Positions 13,360-27,076 of a stretch of DNA of 64,000 bases are shown here, piece by piece. The notes below the pieces were generated by a model. It was given only the letters and a program-made list of their open reading frames with translations. It made no database searches and was not told the origin of the DNA. Position 1 is the stretch's first letter; each line of letters opens with the position of its first letter. Source of the stretch: Carallia brachiata (taxonomy: Eukaryota > Streptophyta > Magnoliopsida > Malpighiales > Rhizophoraceae); the NCBI GenBank assembly GCA_021464245.1, contig JADCRB010000040.1, forward strand, positions 6,978,575 to 7,042,574. Direction: 5' to 3'. The position numbers and the translations under genes were made by a program.

Positions 13360-14910
13360 AATCCATGAGATTGAAATTAGAAGAACGTTGGGTTCAAAAT
13401 TATACAAGAAATAAAAACAGAATTTGAAATTTGGGTTTTTTCAAGATTGTGTGAATTATGAAACTTACATCTGCAAATAAATTTTCTGTTTCTTTTTTTT
13501 TAATAAAAAAAAACCCCTTATAATTTTAATGTCAGTGTTAGTTGCGCGGCCACATTGACCCTTCCTAGACTTTATTGTTGAGTATTCTGCACTAGTTTTT
13601 TTTTTAATTAAAAAGTAAGAATATTTTTTTTCAAATTTTATTAACGTGAAAGTCTTGTTCATTGAAACATTTTATTTAACTTAAAATAAATATACTTGTC
13701 ATTAAGAAATCCATTAAATGCGCACAACAAAAAAATTTTTTTTATTGTTTTATAAATTTTACAATATTTTTCCCGAGATTAGAATTAACAATCTAGAAAA
13801 TTGGACTAAATTCTTAAAAACATGACATCCCGGCGAAGACCTTTTTATTAAGAATAAGGAGCCTTATTGGCCATACGAGGGGAGAGAAAAATGAGATTGA
13901 TGGAAGTTAAACTCTTCACCTCGTAGTTGATAGATACTCTCTTCAATTATTAGAACAAATGCTCAATCTCTATTTTTTTTTTAATCAATTATTGAAAAGT
14001 TCATGCTATTTTATCACTGCTTTAAAATCATTCTAAAAAATATTTTTCTTTTGTCAAATATTATAAGAAAAAATTTTAAAAACTTTACTTAAATAATTTG
14101 AAAATTATAACAAAATAATATTTACTATTAAATAATTAAATTTATAAAAAAAATTAAGTAAATTATTAAATAATATTAAATAATTATTTATTATTATTTA
14201 TTTAAAGTCATTTAAAATAAATCGTATTATAAACAGCGTCGTCGTTGTCACCATTGATTAGACCCCTTTGCTTCGGAATGGAAGTGCATAAGCTATTGGC
14301 CCCATTTGGCCATTTATTTTGGGCTAGCGGTAGCTGCTGCGAGGTGATAGAAATATAAACTTATTTTTGATGTGGTGGACGTCTAGTTTCAGACTTCAAT
14401 GGTAGAAAGTGCACTTTTCACTATTTTAAGCAGAGGTTTGAATTCTCGCTTGGAGACATTACTTTTAATGTCTTAAGACTCCCTTTAGCTAGTTAACTAA
14501 AACAGATAAAAAAGAAGTTATTTTAATAAAAAAAAGGAAATGTAAACTTATTTTTTTTTAGTTAAGCTGCTAAGGATTCGGCATAGTCGTCAAAAGAAAG
14601 AAAAATTCCAGGAATATTCAAATTTGACTGTAAATTATGCTCTCTCACGAGGGAACTAACGAACTTTTGAGCCCCAAACTGTGGAGTGTGGATAGAATTT
14701 TTATTTAATTTTTTTTTAAAGATGTAATACCTTTTTTGTGTGCATATAAAAGGATGTACAAAAAATTTGCAAAATAACGTATATTGTAGATAAGTAGGGT
14801 TGAATGGCTTCAATATGTATCAAAGAAAAAGAAAGTTCATTTTAAGGTGGGATAGAGATGTCCACCATAGATGTTAAAACTAAAGAGGAGTGAAAAAAAG
14901 AGCGTCCTAG

Positions 14911-14948
14911 TGCACTAAATCTCTCGCACTGCACTAAGTCTCTCGCAC
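14911..14948. repeat. 19-bp tandem duplication
   Basis: TGCACTAAATCTCTCGCAC is followed directly by TGCACTAAGTCTCTCGCAC, with one mismatch between the units. It lies in gene-free DNA about 0.9 kb downstream of the bZIP stop codon. Confidence 0.75.
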
Positions 14949-15881
14949 TGTGAGGTTTAGAAAATAGTTAAATATATGCAGCAATATCATAAATCTACGC
15001 AAGAGTATCGTTGATTATGTTATGTTAGTAGCAAAATATGTCGTGCAACAAGGAATATGAGTTACGACAGTAAGACATATGTAGCAGTCCTAAGATAAAA
15101 TTGTTCAGTTACCCCTGTAAACGGGCAAAGTTCGTTTGCATTGCTATCGTTTGTAGCTCCTAATTTCACATAACGACGCCATTCAGGTGGGAAAATTGCA
15201 AATCCTTTTCATTCTATGTCAGCCAACCCCTGCCATATCAACTCCAAATTTATCATTCTACACGCGGCCGTCCCAAACTCAACTGCTAAGTCTATAGCAA
15301 TGGCATAACACCATCACAAAACAACATTCAAGCAAATTTTAAGCAAAATTTACGTCGTCAGATACCATATACAGAACCTAGTTTCAAAGATAGCATTGAT
15401 CCCATTTTCTGTCGCTTCCTAGTCGGTCCGAGGAACATCAACTGCTGAAATGAGGGTATAGTCACACTCGATAATCTTCATAATCTTGTCCAGAGAACTG
15501 GTCATTAGAAAACACAAGAACCTCAAGGCCAACATGCCTAAAACATACTGGACCAAATGAGCACACAAAACTGTACTCCGTTAATGGTGATGCTTGCGAG
15601 GCATGAAGAGAGCGCTTATCAATTTTAATGCTGTCCATACATGGTTTCAACAAATCTTAGAAGAATCCGATGGTATAACTTATGAATTTTACCATTAAAG
15701 TTTGAAACACAACTATTCACAGATCGAAAACAATAGAAACCTCTGATCATGATAAGCAGCATAAGGGTGCTTCTCAAAGTGCCAAAGGCAGTATTGTTTT
15801 AACTTTTAACCTAAAAACAACTCTAAAAGAACAAGCGAGAAATGAATTTTATCTACAAAACTTTCCACAGAGAAAAATGTC

Positions 15882-18800
15882 TCAGAATGGGGCTGATGAC
15901 GTTCTACGTAGCTGGTACTTTGGTTCAGGCAAAGGCGCACTGGGCAGCATCTTTTCTATCTCCTTCAAGTTAAGGGCAACAATTTGATAATAAGAAAAAA
16001 CTGCCACGCATGGAAGACAGACAAAAAGGCACTCAAGCATGCATGATTGCGCACCAAAATAGAACAACAGCAAGGAATGGTTATTCCCAATGATGTCAGT
16101 AGAAAGGGAAAAGAAAGGAGCTAGCAATATAACAGGAATAAATAGAACAGGATAGAGAAGAAAAATGTTAAGTAATCATTTCCCATTGTTTATTACAGAA
16201 ACCTTGCTATTAAGAAAATCCACTTGACAGCTTACTTATCGATGTTTGATGCAGAAAAGTAATATCTATTTCTCACACAACCACACATATGGCCATCAAG
16301 ACAAGATAACTCGGATGAAGATTCCTCGGACTGTATGTTTAAGAACTTATTTATGAAATAAGGGGCTTACTTCTACATTTTTCAATCAACTACCTGAAAA
16401 ACCAAAGAGTTGTCGAAAGAGGACAGAATACCCTTGGCTTGGTAACTGTAGAAAAAGGGGACAGGATGGGTAGATTCCATGTTCAATTCTGATGTGGGAC
16501 AGAGTTTTGGAATCAGGTTTCCCCAAACATCTGTCCTGCATCATAAAAGCACCCCTTACACAGCTGAAATGTCCGTTTATCAGGATAATGAGCAGTAATT
16601 TTGAGACACGAGGCTGAAACTGAACGCTCATATTTCAACACTTTTAGGTTGTCTTATAAATACAAGAAATATGACATGCAAAGTTAAGAGCACACATTTC
16701 TACAGGTGACATGCATGCATCATTGCAGCTTAGTTAGAACAAATGGATAAAGATACATCCATCGAACTACCAATATAAAAGCAACACAAAAAAAAAAGAA
16801 AACCTCATTCGTTGCTTGCATGTCAATATGAACTCTATAGACTTTTATTCAGCATCGAAATCTTTCCAATTAACTGTAATCGTAATACTAAGTTCAGCTA
16901 GCAACCCTTGATATCATAACATTATGAAACCTAGCACTAGGGTCTTGTAAAGAAAGAAAATAATAACAGAAATCACTTGCAGAACAGATTTAAAGATTAC
17001 AGCTGCATCCTCATTAGTACCAAAGCAATCCCCTCTCAACCAAAAATAAGAGTTCTAACCAATTATCTCCAAGACCCAAAGTGTGTTTGTTTCGTGGGAT
17101 AGGATAGGATAGTATAGGCTATAAGCCAACTATCCCACCTTAGTTCATGTATGGTTGCTCAATTAGGTAGACATAGAAAAAGTTAGTGTGGACTTATTAT
17201 TATATAAATATATTATAGTACTATCCTTCTCACTCCTATGTACTAATCTATCTTATGTTATGAGTTTGTGTTGACAAATTATACATTTACTAAAATATCC
17301 TTTTAATTAATATAAAATTTAAACATTTTTTAAAAATTAATATAAAATTAAAAAAAACTAATTTCTCTCTCCTCCCTCCTCTATCTCTCACTCCTCCTCT
17401 GTCTCTCTTTCCGTTAAAATTAAATAACGGCAATATTAGAAGCCATGAGCAGGTAATGCCTTGTGCTGGTCTCCATACTCATTTTCCGAACCCGAAGCAT
17501 ACACGTGCTTAATGATATTTGGTAGTTTTAGGTTCCATTACATTTTGCTCTCTCACAATGCTCATTTGTTAGCAAATAAATTTAATGCTTAATTTTTAAA
17601 AATATTTTTATATAAATTTGAAAATTTATAAGCAGTATAATGTACAATGACATGTCAAATAAAAAATTAATTTTATTGCTTTATTTTCACTATTTTTAAT
17701 CAAAAATGTTAAAATAAATAGTAGATGCAAATCAATTATTTCTAAGCACAAAAATATATACAATACTATTTTGTTCCATACCATCCAAACATTGGATAGG
17801 ATAACTATTGTGCTATTTGATGCTATTCAAATGTAGTACAGGCCAGTAATTTAGGCTATTATTATGTTGGCTTATACTATACCATACTATCGTACCAAAC
17901 GAAGCCAAAAGTTACTTTTCCTGCCCTTCAAAGCTCTTTTCTTTGACTCTAGGAAGACAAAATAACAGAGCAATCATCTTTTGTTTTTCTTTTTTTTTTT
18001 TTTGTTAATTATTATCAGTATGACCCTTTAAGCCTCCAATTTGTCATGAACCGAACTTCTTGTACCCAATCGAAGTGGCATACTTGAAGATCAATCCTTG
18101 CCACTCATTCAAAACTAAAGATATTGTTGGTATTACAAAAGCCTGAATTGCCAATATTTATTACCATACTGACTTTGCCTCATTAACATAGTGGAACACA
18201 TTATACAAGCACTAATAGACTGTCACAGGCAAACACACAGAGAGCTCCAAAGAGTCATGCTACCAGAAATTATCTACCAAAAATGCAAAGACAGAACAGC
18301 CAAGAGCACTTGAAATGCTTCCACAAAGATGCTAGAAAGAGTCTTGCCTTCCAAAAATAATTTTGTGACAAAAAGACTGGGAAGTAAGGATGCTTGAGAT
18401 TTGCTGGAAATCCATATAGTCAGAACAGACATATCATCTATGTATCAGCATGATTTAATAAATTGCAGAAGCCTTCTTAGTTAACTTCTTCCTAATGACA
18501 AAAGACAAAAAGGAAACTAATAGTGATAATAGTCATGCCACTGTCTTCTCACACCCGACATACCTATGAATTGTTAACTTCTAATACTGTCTGCAAAATA
18601 GGAGCTGTGCTATCATATCTAATGATCACTCATGCAGAAAATAACACCTTGTTTATGCCAATTATATCTACAATAAATTAGTACTTGATCACTTCCACAA
18701 TATTCATCATTCATAGATGGCGTGATAAGAACTAGGAGATTTTAATACATCTGGCACGGTGAAAAAAGACACAATTGTTAATTTTCTTTTGTCTGGACGT

Positions 18801-20247
18801 AACCAACAAAAATGACACATTTGGAAAATGACAATAACCAAGAAAAATGAATTATTTGTGAATTTTCTATTGTTTGGATGTAAGATTTAACTTGCTTAAT
18901 CATATGCAGAATTGATATTGCCGCTACAAGACCAAGCTTATGATTAGATTAATCTCATTGATAAATTGCTCAATGGCAGTAGTGAATTTCTCCCAAGAGA
19001 ATGCACCCTAAGCTATCCACTGAATAGATACCTGTCACCATCACTGTTCAATCAATATTCTGCCATGAGCACGACAACATGCAATCACACTTCCTCTAAG
19101 CAAAAAGAAAAGAAATTTAAGAACAGAAAGCAAACTAATCTATGCCAAACTCAGGTTTGGAAGACAAGTGGCAGATGCGTACGATCAATTCCACTGCAAC
19201 ACAGATGAACCAGTGAAAGAGGAAAAAAAAAATCTCAAGAGCATACTCACCTTCCGTTTCCTCAGTCTTTCATTTTCTTCTTCTAGACGTGAAACTTTGT
19301 TTTCCAGCTCATTTGTGTAGGCCTGTAACAAAACAGTTTGAAGTCATGGAGAACTGAGATTAGGGGAAAATGCGTTAGAAAGGGGGAAAAAATAAATATG
19401 GGATATTTGAAAAGTGAGACTGAGTGAAAACTGACCTGTTTTCGGGCACGTGAACGAGCAGCAGATTCACGGTTCTTTATCATCCTCTTCTGCCTCCTTT
19501 CAACAGACTTTTCAATTATATCCTCTGGCATACTTCTTTTTCTTGCAGGTGCCTGTGTATCGGACGGTGTTCCCATGAGAGTAGATGATAAAGGAACCTG
19601 GTTTTCTGGGAAGGAAACATCCATCATGGCAGCTGCTCCCATCTGAAGCGGCGGTGGTATAGGCGGGCCTGGCATATAAACCGCCATCATACTTTGTTGT
19701 TGATGCTGATACTGCAGATGTGGGTATTGCATCCATTGACCCTGTTGGGGAAACTGCGGTGCTGCAGTTGTGTCAATCCCAACAATAGCACCTCCATCTT
19801 TTTTGTCCACGGAAGCCTCAGCCACAACTCCTGCTTTCACTAGGAAATCCTCCAAGGTCATCTCTCCCAGAGTAAGCTGTCGTTCCTTAGACTTCTTTTC
19901 CCCATTATCTTTGCTTTGTTGAATGTCTCTCCAAACCTCATCAACCGTCTTCTTGCTCAGAGCACCAGTTAGTGAAAGGCTTCCCTGACGTGGCAGAGAT
20001 GTTTGACTGTCTAACAGTGCACCTCAGTTTCAATTCCCATTGACTGGTTAGCCTCCGCTGACAATACATTCTTGAGAAGTTCATCGAGGTTCATGCTGCT
20101 CAGGGGCTTCCCCAGGTCACCCAACTGATTCTCAACCTCATCCAAAGTGAGACTGTACATTGAGTTTTGCCGTGGCAACGGCTCGAGCTGAGACTGTTTA
20201 CCATTATTACCACCATTGCCGTGAGATCCCATTGTCTGCATCCCCAT
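15882..20247 (-). CDS. Group-A bZIP transcription factor, AREB3/ABI5-like
   Basis: Binds ABRE (ACGT-core) promoter elements and acts in abscisic-acid signalling in the nucleus (family knowledge). There are three coding exons on the minus strand: 20247-19436, 19322-19251 and 15962-15882. Conserved C1-C3 phospho-motif regions are visible: RQNSMYSLTLDEVENQLGD, then SKKTVDEVWRDIQQ, then GEMTLEDFLVKAGV. They are followed by a Q/P-rich stretch, the basic region VERRQKRMIKNRESAARSRARKQ split over the exon 1 end, a short leucine zipper in exon 2, and the C4 tail QLRRTSSAPF. Exon 1 is 812 nt and needs 813: near 20015 the frame requires GGG where GG is present, giving an apparent stop after MGIETEVHC. 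The restored protein is 321 residues. Intron 2 (15963-19250) is unusually long and contains a MITE-like element. Confidence 0.92.
17081..17906. mobile_element. MITE-like element in bZIP intron 2
   Basis: The left end, GTGTGTTTGTTTCGTGGGATAG, matches imperfectly the reverse complement of the right end, GGCTTCGTTTGGTACGATAG. Both continue into sequence containing TATAAGCCAAC. AAA flanks both ends (17078-17080 and 17907-17909), a possible 3-bp target duplication. Termini like these suit a PIF/Harbinger (Tourist-type) MITE. The 826 bp interior is AT-rich and carries no transposase. Confidence 0.65.
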
Positions 20248-20259
20248 TCAACAAGCTTA

Positions 20260-21440
20260 TCTAAAAATACTCATTCTAAATCCCAGACTCAATGCCTCTT
20301 GGCAATTCTGTTAAACTCAGCTCTGTCTCACGGTCTTACCATACAAAAGAAAATAGAGTACCCTGTCCAATTCCAGAACTGAGCAACCCCTTCAAATCCT
20401 TCCCACTTTACAAGATCTATAAATGAATTGCGACGAAGAGACTTATAAATAAATAGAAAATATTCAAGATGCAATAGATGCCTACCAAAGAAATCTACAC
20501 ACAAGTGAAAATCCCAAAGAAATTAGGGACGACATTCCAATGGATTCCGCGTGAGGCAAAACTAAAATCTCACTGTCAAAAGCCTAAACAGTAACCTCAA
20601 TTTACCTAATGTACAACATACACAAATAACATTAAATTCGCAGCAACAGAATTAAAATACCATTTTACGAGCCAAAACTGAAAAAGAAACGAAAAGTTCT
20701 ATTCGAATAGGTAATCAGGACTGATTTGCCTATTGGAAACCAAAAGTCAATCCATCAAGCCTTTCTCCTCCCAAAAAGCATTTAAAACACAAAAAAAAAG
20801 AGTGAAGGAAAACCAATTCTCATACTTGAAAAGCAATGAAATTGATCAGAGACAGCAGAAAAAAAAAAAAAACAGAAAATAGGAATAGAGAACAACAAAA
20901 GTTTAATCTTTTACATGCAAAAGAAAAAATGAGAAGCTTTTGACAGAAAAATCATAAAACCCAACAATTCACATTAACTTGCATAAGACAGCATGTGTTT
21001 CAGAACCCCACCTCAGAATTAATAAAAGAAAGAAGAAAAAAAAAAAGATTGAAACTTTTGCATGAAAGAAAACCCAATGCTTTAAATGCAAGCAAGATAA
21101 AGATATATTTTCAATTGGAAAATCTGAAATTAGAATCCAAAAAAAAAAAAAAAAGGAAGGCAGAGAAGAAGAAGATCAAAGTCCCAGTCATTAGAAACAC
21201 TCCCAAATGCAAGTTAAGAAACATGAACACTCTCAAAAAAAAGAAGAGAGCAACAAGAAAATGAAAACAGCAGAGAGGCCTCAGAAATAACAATGAAATG
21301 AAGAGAACCAAAAAAGAGCACTTACTTTGGTGATCTGATTCACAGAGAGAAGAGCTTTTGGATTTCCCAGAGAAATGCTTTGGCAGAGAGAGAAAGAGAG
21401 AGAAAGCTGAGAACAAGTGGCACACAAGACCAGAAGCCCA
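20260..21440 (-). promoter_or_regulatory. Inferred bZIP 5' leader with an intron
   Basis: Reading the minus strand, a leader-like pyrimidine-rich stretch (about 21440-21326) ends at a GTAAGT donor. A TTTTTAG acceptor at 20261-20262 sits 13 bases before the bZIP start codon. This suggests a non-coding first exon and a leader intron of about 1.06 kb. The exon borders are inferred, not proven. Confidence 0.5.
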
Positions 21441-24400
21441 CCAAAATTCCTAAATCTTAATTTTATTTCGATTTAGGGGAAAACTGGTTGGATTTTATAA
21501 GTAAGTATAATTAATGTAAAATTAAAATAAGATATATTGTTATATAATTAAATTAAAAAATAAATAATTAAAATATTAAATTTATTGAATAATTTGTCTG
21601 ATTTTTTTAGTGGATGTAATGTAATGTTAATAAATCATTCTAATTTTTAATTGGTTCGTTCTGTAAGTTCAGTAGAAATATAATATCTTGTGGACGGCCC
21701 CATGAGACAATCATGGGATATCTTATTCATTGGCTGTAGACTTCCACGTGGCTGTTTGTAATTGATTGTGGTTGTTCATATTGCAGGCCTTCACTTCTTT
21801 TGAAAGCATTCCACTGATTTCCAATTATTTATTCCATAAAATAAATAAATTAATAGTATTGTACACTGTCACTAACTTTGTCTCTCAAATTTCTATTTTG
21901 GGTCATGCCCACAATGGTATTAACAGCAAGCACTCTTGTCATAATGCTTGTATAAAATATTACAAGATCATCATTATGAAGTGAACACTAACAAAATGTT
22001 GAGAGAGAGAGACTCTCTAAATTGAACACTTAATTTTGGTAGCGTGTTTTTAATTTTGGTAGTGTGTTTGTTACTTCTTTGGAAGAGCAATACAATCATG
22101 CATTTCATAATTAAAGAAAAAAAAATAAAAGCTTCTTTCCTTTAATTGTCTATACAACATAATTTATCTCATATAACACACTACTTTGACTATAATGTAA
22201 GAATATACTTTCTGTACCAAAAAAAAAAAAAACTAAGTATAAAATAGTTTGCTTGTGTTTGGAGTTTTAGTTTAAAATATGTTACTTTTATGTAAATATG
22301 GAAAAGTATTTAATGTTGGATCAGCGAGCGGTGTGGTGACTAGGAGTATTTGATATGGTAAGATAAATTCTTTTATCTGATGTACCAAAAAGAAGGAATA
22401 CTATATAATTTTAATTAGATAACAACAAATAATTATGTAATTTTATTTAATAATTTTTACATTTTATTAATTTTTTTTATTTTATAAATTTAATTATTTA
22501 ACGATTTATTTAATTTTATAACTACTTTAAAACTATAAAAATAAAGTCACTAAATTATAAATTATATATATAGATATATATAAAAGATTAATAGGATTTA
22601 ATGGCTCTTAACAAGAGCACTAGAGACCCTTATGTTATTATATGCATGTACGAAAAATGTACCAAGAAAATTTCATAACTTTTTTCACATATTTATTTAT
22701 TTTTATTTTTTTCATCAAAGAAAAAAATTCATTATGGGTATATCAGTTATTATATTTATAAGCTGAGTTAAGTTGTTACCTGTTTTATATTTATTTAATC
22801 TCATTTATAGGGAGAGACTTACCACCTGAATAACATTGGGACCGAACACGACTTCCTAAACTAACCACGACGATTGCCGAATTTGAAACTAACAGCGCAT
22901 CATCTCACGTTATGACTGGACAGTTTTAGGAGTCAAACGCCCATTGGGGCAGCTGTTAAAACTCAAACCCGACCATGAGTGAGGAAAGTATATCAATTTA
23001 TTACCAAATTATCACTTCAAGTAATTTTTTCGTTTCTTTATATTATGTTTATAAAGTAATGCAGAATGATTTTTACAGACATTATATCTTCTACGACACA
23101 AAGATTTCTCACGAAAATTAAAATACCCATTGTAATAAAAAAAAAAGCAAATTATACTCCAATTCTTTCAATAAATATCCAAATTTAGATTTAATTTTGA
23201 ACCCATTCTAATACTTTACGGAACAAATCATTTTAACACACTCTTTTGAATTTAGAGACTGAAATGGTTAAATCCACTATAATTTTCATCACTTTTCTTG
23301 CCGGAAAAGGAAGGAGGGTCGAAATTATAACACAATTAAAGGTTAGAGTTTGTGCGTAACGTTTTAGATGTTGGGGATAAAATAAATTGGGTCCCAAATA
23401 TAGGTAATTAATCCTAAGATAATTGTCATGAAAGATACTGTTTCTCACTCATTGTAACAAGACACGCAAACTATTAGATTATCGGATTGCATAAGCAGAA
23501 ACGCATGCGACCTCACTAGAATAGTGATCGACCCCAATTGATCTAAACAACTTACCCCTTTCTAAAACTCTCTTCCTCTAAAATCTCTCTCTGGTCCTTA
23601 GCAATATCACCCCCCTCCTCTAGCCGACGGCAGTGGTTGGCTACCTCCACTGACCAGCCACCTTAGCCATCCCTTTTTTCCTCTCTTCTACCTCCTCTCT
23701 TCTCCATCTATCTTTTTTGTGCTCCCTCTCCTCCCCACTTCTCTCTCTACTCTTCTCTGCTCTTGTGGTGTTATGGTGCTTTTAGTTTTGCAATTTCCTA
23801 GATTTGGCCTAAATAAGCCCATGCATGCTTTCCCAAGCACCCAATCTGGGTTCCTTTGCGGCTTTCTACGACTTTTTGCCTTTTTTGCCGCCCTTTCTAG
23901 TGCCAATGCCATTGTACTGGCTTCCGCACTGCTACATCCTCTGCCACACTAGCCTCTGCACTGTCTTATTCAAAGTTCCCTCACTCGTCGGCGCCGCCTT
24001 ACGAATGGTCATCTCTGATGATGCAACTGCTGTTGGTGCAGCTCTACAGGCCATCGTCTCAGACACTGCCATCACTGATGGCACCGCTGTACCGGCCGTT
24101 GACGCCGTTGTCTTCGACAATGCCTCATCGTCTGCCATCTGGTTTGCTACTGCTGAAGCTAGTGCTGCCGCTACCCCTACTACCTCTGCTATCGTCGCCT
24201 TATTCCTTCCTTCGCTGCCGCTACCTTCACCCTAAACAGTTGCTGCTGCCGCCGCCTCAACAGTTGCTGCCGCTGCCAGTGTTGCTAGGAAGGCTGCTGT
24301 TAGAGTATTTTTGATGGGGTCTTTTATATTGTTGGTGTATATTTTTATTTCTGTAGCTTAGCTTTTGGGAAATTGTTACTGTATATATCTAATCGATTTC

Positions 24401-27076
24401 TGTTACAGATCCATTAAAGTGTGGTGGGTGTTGCATTGTACAGCTTTATTTGGTTAAAATAGATCTATCTAAAATTCCAATTTTAGATAAATTTAATTGT
24501 AGTTTGATATGTTTTTGTGGAAGAATGATTTGTCAAAACGGATTTTATGCCCAGTTTATTAGTAGTCTTTTTGACCTTTGCACTATTAAGTCAACTTGAC
24601 CGTATTACACTCTTACTTTATATAGGTTTTATTGTATTCCTATTTTACGTAAATTTTTCTAACGCCTTCGCATTAGACTCGTATACAGTTTCGATGGACA
24701 CTTATGCAAAGATTTTCTTACGATAAAAAAAAAAACTCTAAGCATAAATTTTTGTGGCTAAATATCATAAACTATTCTAATGTTTTTGTAAAAAAACGAA
24801 AAAATTATATTTATAATAATATTAAGTATATTTATAACAATACTAAATATATTTAAGATTAATTTTATCTATATTCTAAAAGAATCAAAGAAAATATGAG
24901 AATTGTTAATTTAAATTACTTTTTTAAATATAATTTACTTATAATTTTTTATCATATAAATTTATTTTATTATTTTATTTTAAATAGATCTTACCTATTG
25001 TATAATTTAAAATTATTAATAAATTATAATCATAAAAAAATTAATAAAAATAAGAATAAAAATAATTTGACCAAATATTCTAGTTCTAGCCATATATTGG
25101 GGGCCAAACTTTTTTGTTTGTTTCGGCTTTTTTTTTCGGCCTAAATCGGAGCCCAAACTGTAATTCGGACTTTTTAAAGAAAATACACGAAGAGGGCTCG
25201 TGGGCCGCTCTCTGCCTCTAAGCATTTTTCTGTTTTCTTTTTTTTTTTTTTTCAACCTTTGGTTTCATGTTTGGATTCGGAAGCACCCTGCCTTTCCGCC
25301 TGCCTGCTTTTTCTGTCTCTCAATGTTAACCACGGGCAAGTGGACAACACGAAAGTGATGCATGCAACATGCCAAAGATTTCCCACTTCTAACTCTTACC
25401 TTTGTTTTTTGGTTTTTTCTTTGATTTTTACGGACAAAATACGGACGAGCACCACTACGTCTAACGTTAATTGAGTAACATTGAAGGTATATCAAGATAA
25501 TAAAATTATTTTATTATCTCAGCTTCATTCATTTGTAAAATCAAATGGGATGTGATTGATTTATACTATTTTCATGTTGCTTTTAATTATTGCTACTTAA
25601 CTTTTCTTATAACGGAAAAAAAAAAGGAAGGTTTGACCCTTACTTTATTTTAGAGCGAACTATCAAGATTCGATCTAAAAATTTAACATGTCGTGTGAGA
25701 TATCAAATTGGATCACATGTTCAATCACTTATAATTTTATTGGATTAATATATAAATATATCTTAATTTTTTTATATAATTTTATAAATTTAATACGACT
25801 TTTAAAAAATAATACTTTAAGATTCATAAAATTTCTTTTAATATATCTAACACTTGCGTCTTCATATAATAGAATCAGTCTATCCATATAACATGGGAGC
25901 ACATTGCCTTTAACAGAAATGACATGCACGAGATCCATGTCCTTTGCCTTGTCATAAGTCAGTCAGATTCTATTAGAAGAAGATGACACTGTACTAAGAT
26001 TGTTAAAAAAAAGTCTATGAATGTCAAACTGTTCATTTTTTACAATAGGGCTAAATTTCTGAAAATATGCAAAATTCGGGATATTTTTGTAAATTTTCTA
26101 ATTCCATTAAGCTGAAAAACTAAACAAAAGATAAGTTGATCTTACATGTAAAAATTTACAATTATATTTTTTTAATAATGTAGTTTGAATTCAAGATTCT
26201 TTTTGTTATAAAGTTCTGATATCATACGAAAAGGTTATTCAATAGAAAAATTTAAATTGGTTAATTAGATACTTGAGTGAATCAAATATTAAACTCTAAT
26301 ATAGACAATTAAGGAAAAATGGCAAAAAATTATGTTATCTTTTGGAAAATATCACTGAATTTTAATTTATCAACCCGGCCACAAGCATTATATGAACATA
26401 CATTTGACCTGTTTTTAAATCGCACTTACCTTTATATCTTAACTTGCCTATACTGTTAATAACGTCACAAAATGTTTGTTTATATTTCTTAGGAGTATTC
26501 ATCCCCAGTTTTAATGTGGCTGAAAAAAAAGGTAAATGCACATTACAACAACTACATATGTCCAAAAATAATATTAAAAGGATAAGAAAATACAAGGACA
26601 GTATTTATATTAACCTCTCAATGGCAGAAAACGAGACTATAGAAGGGACTGAAGGCTCAACAACTTGTAATTAAATCAACAAATTTTAGTAAAGGAGAAT
26701 TAGATATTATGTAAATTTTTTCACTTCGATTTTTCTCAAGTGACCGAATACATTGCTCCCTGAGAAAAAAAAAAAAAAAAAAAAGGCTATCAGAGACAAT
26801 TAGATAAACTTACACCAGATTTCTTATTAGAATATTATATAGCAACATTTAGGTAGTAATAAAAAATATAACCCGTATGATTATTAAAATTTAAAAAAAA
26901 AAATTGATAAATTATTTGAATAAAATATACAACTATTTTATTATTATTTATAATTAAACTGCATAACAAAACTTTCAAAGTATAAACTTAGTTATCATAG
27001 ATATCATTTGCACTCATCTGTTCATAAACTCATGCACTATTTGTTGGGTTTTTGCTTACTTACTGACTTTCTTCTC
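21441..27076. other. Gene-poor intergenic DNA
   Basis: Mostly AT-rich. A pyrimidine-rich, compositionally biased block at about 23560-24300 gives overlapping open frames on both strands, rich in Ala, Ser, Thr and Leu. None shows a recognisable domain, so I do not call a gene. A 280-bp dispersed repeat at about 22011-22291 is listed separately. Confidence 0.5.
22011..22291. repeat. Dispersed repeat, copy A (mate near 31727-32027)
   Basis: Shared landmarks in the same order with the copy near 31.7-32.0 kb are CTCTAAATT-AA-CACTTAA, ACAACATAATTTATCTCATATAACA, ACTATAATG-AAG, and TTTGCTTGTG-TTGG-GTTTTAGTTTA. The two copies are diverged by substitutions and small indels. The family is unknown. Confidence 0.65.

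Larger units (their letters stand above)
9701..14910. other. AT-rich gene-poor intergenic DNA
   Basis: No conserved coding segment was recognised on either strand. The stretch is dominated by A/T tracts, short homopolymers and degraded repeats. A (TA)n tract lies near 11080-11096. Predicted short ORFs here lack domain signal, codon bias or splice structure. Confidence 0.5.

Noticed and set aside
16386..16631. Minus-strand ORF of 81 codons within bZIP intron 2
   Set aside because: No recognisable domain and no matching splice signals in phase with the bZIP exons. Treated as intronic.
21111..21425. Minus-strand ORF (Phe/Leu-rich) upstream of the bZIP
   Set aside because: Low complexity from A/G-rich leader-intron sequence. 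It lies in the inferred 5' UTR and intron of the bZIP.
23688..24314. Several overlapping open frames on both strands, Ala/Ser/Thr/Leu-rich
   Set aside because: They arise from a pyrimidine-rich, codon-biased block. No domain, no signal of a conserved start, no splice structure, and both strands stay open.
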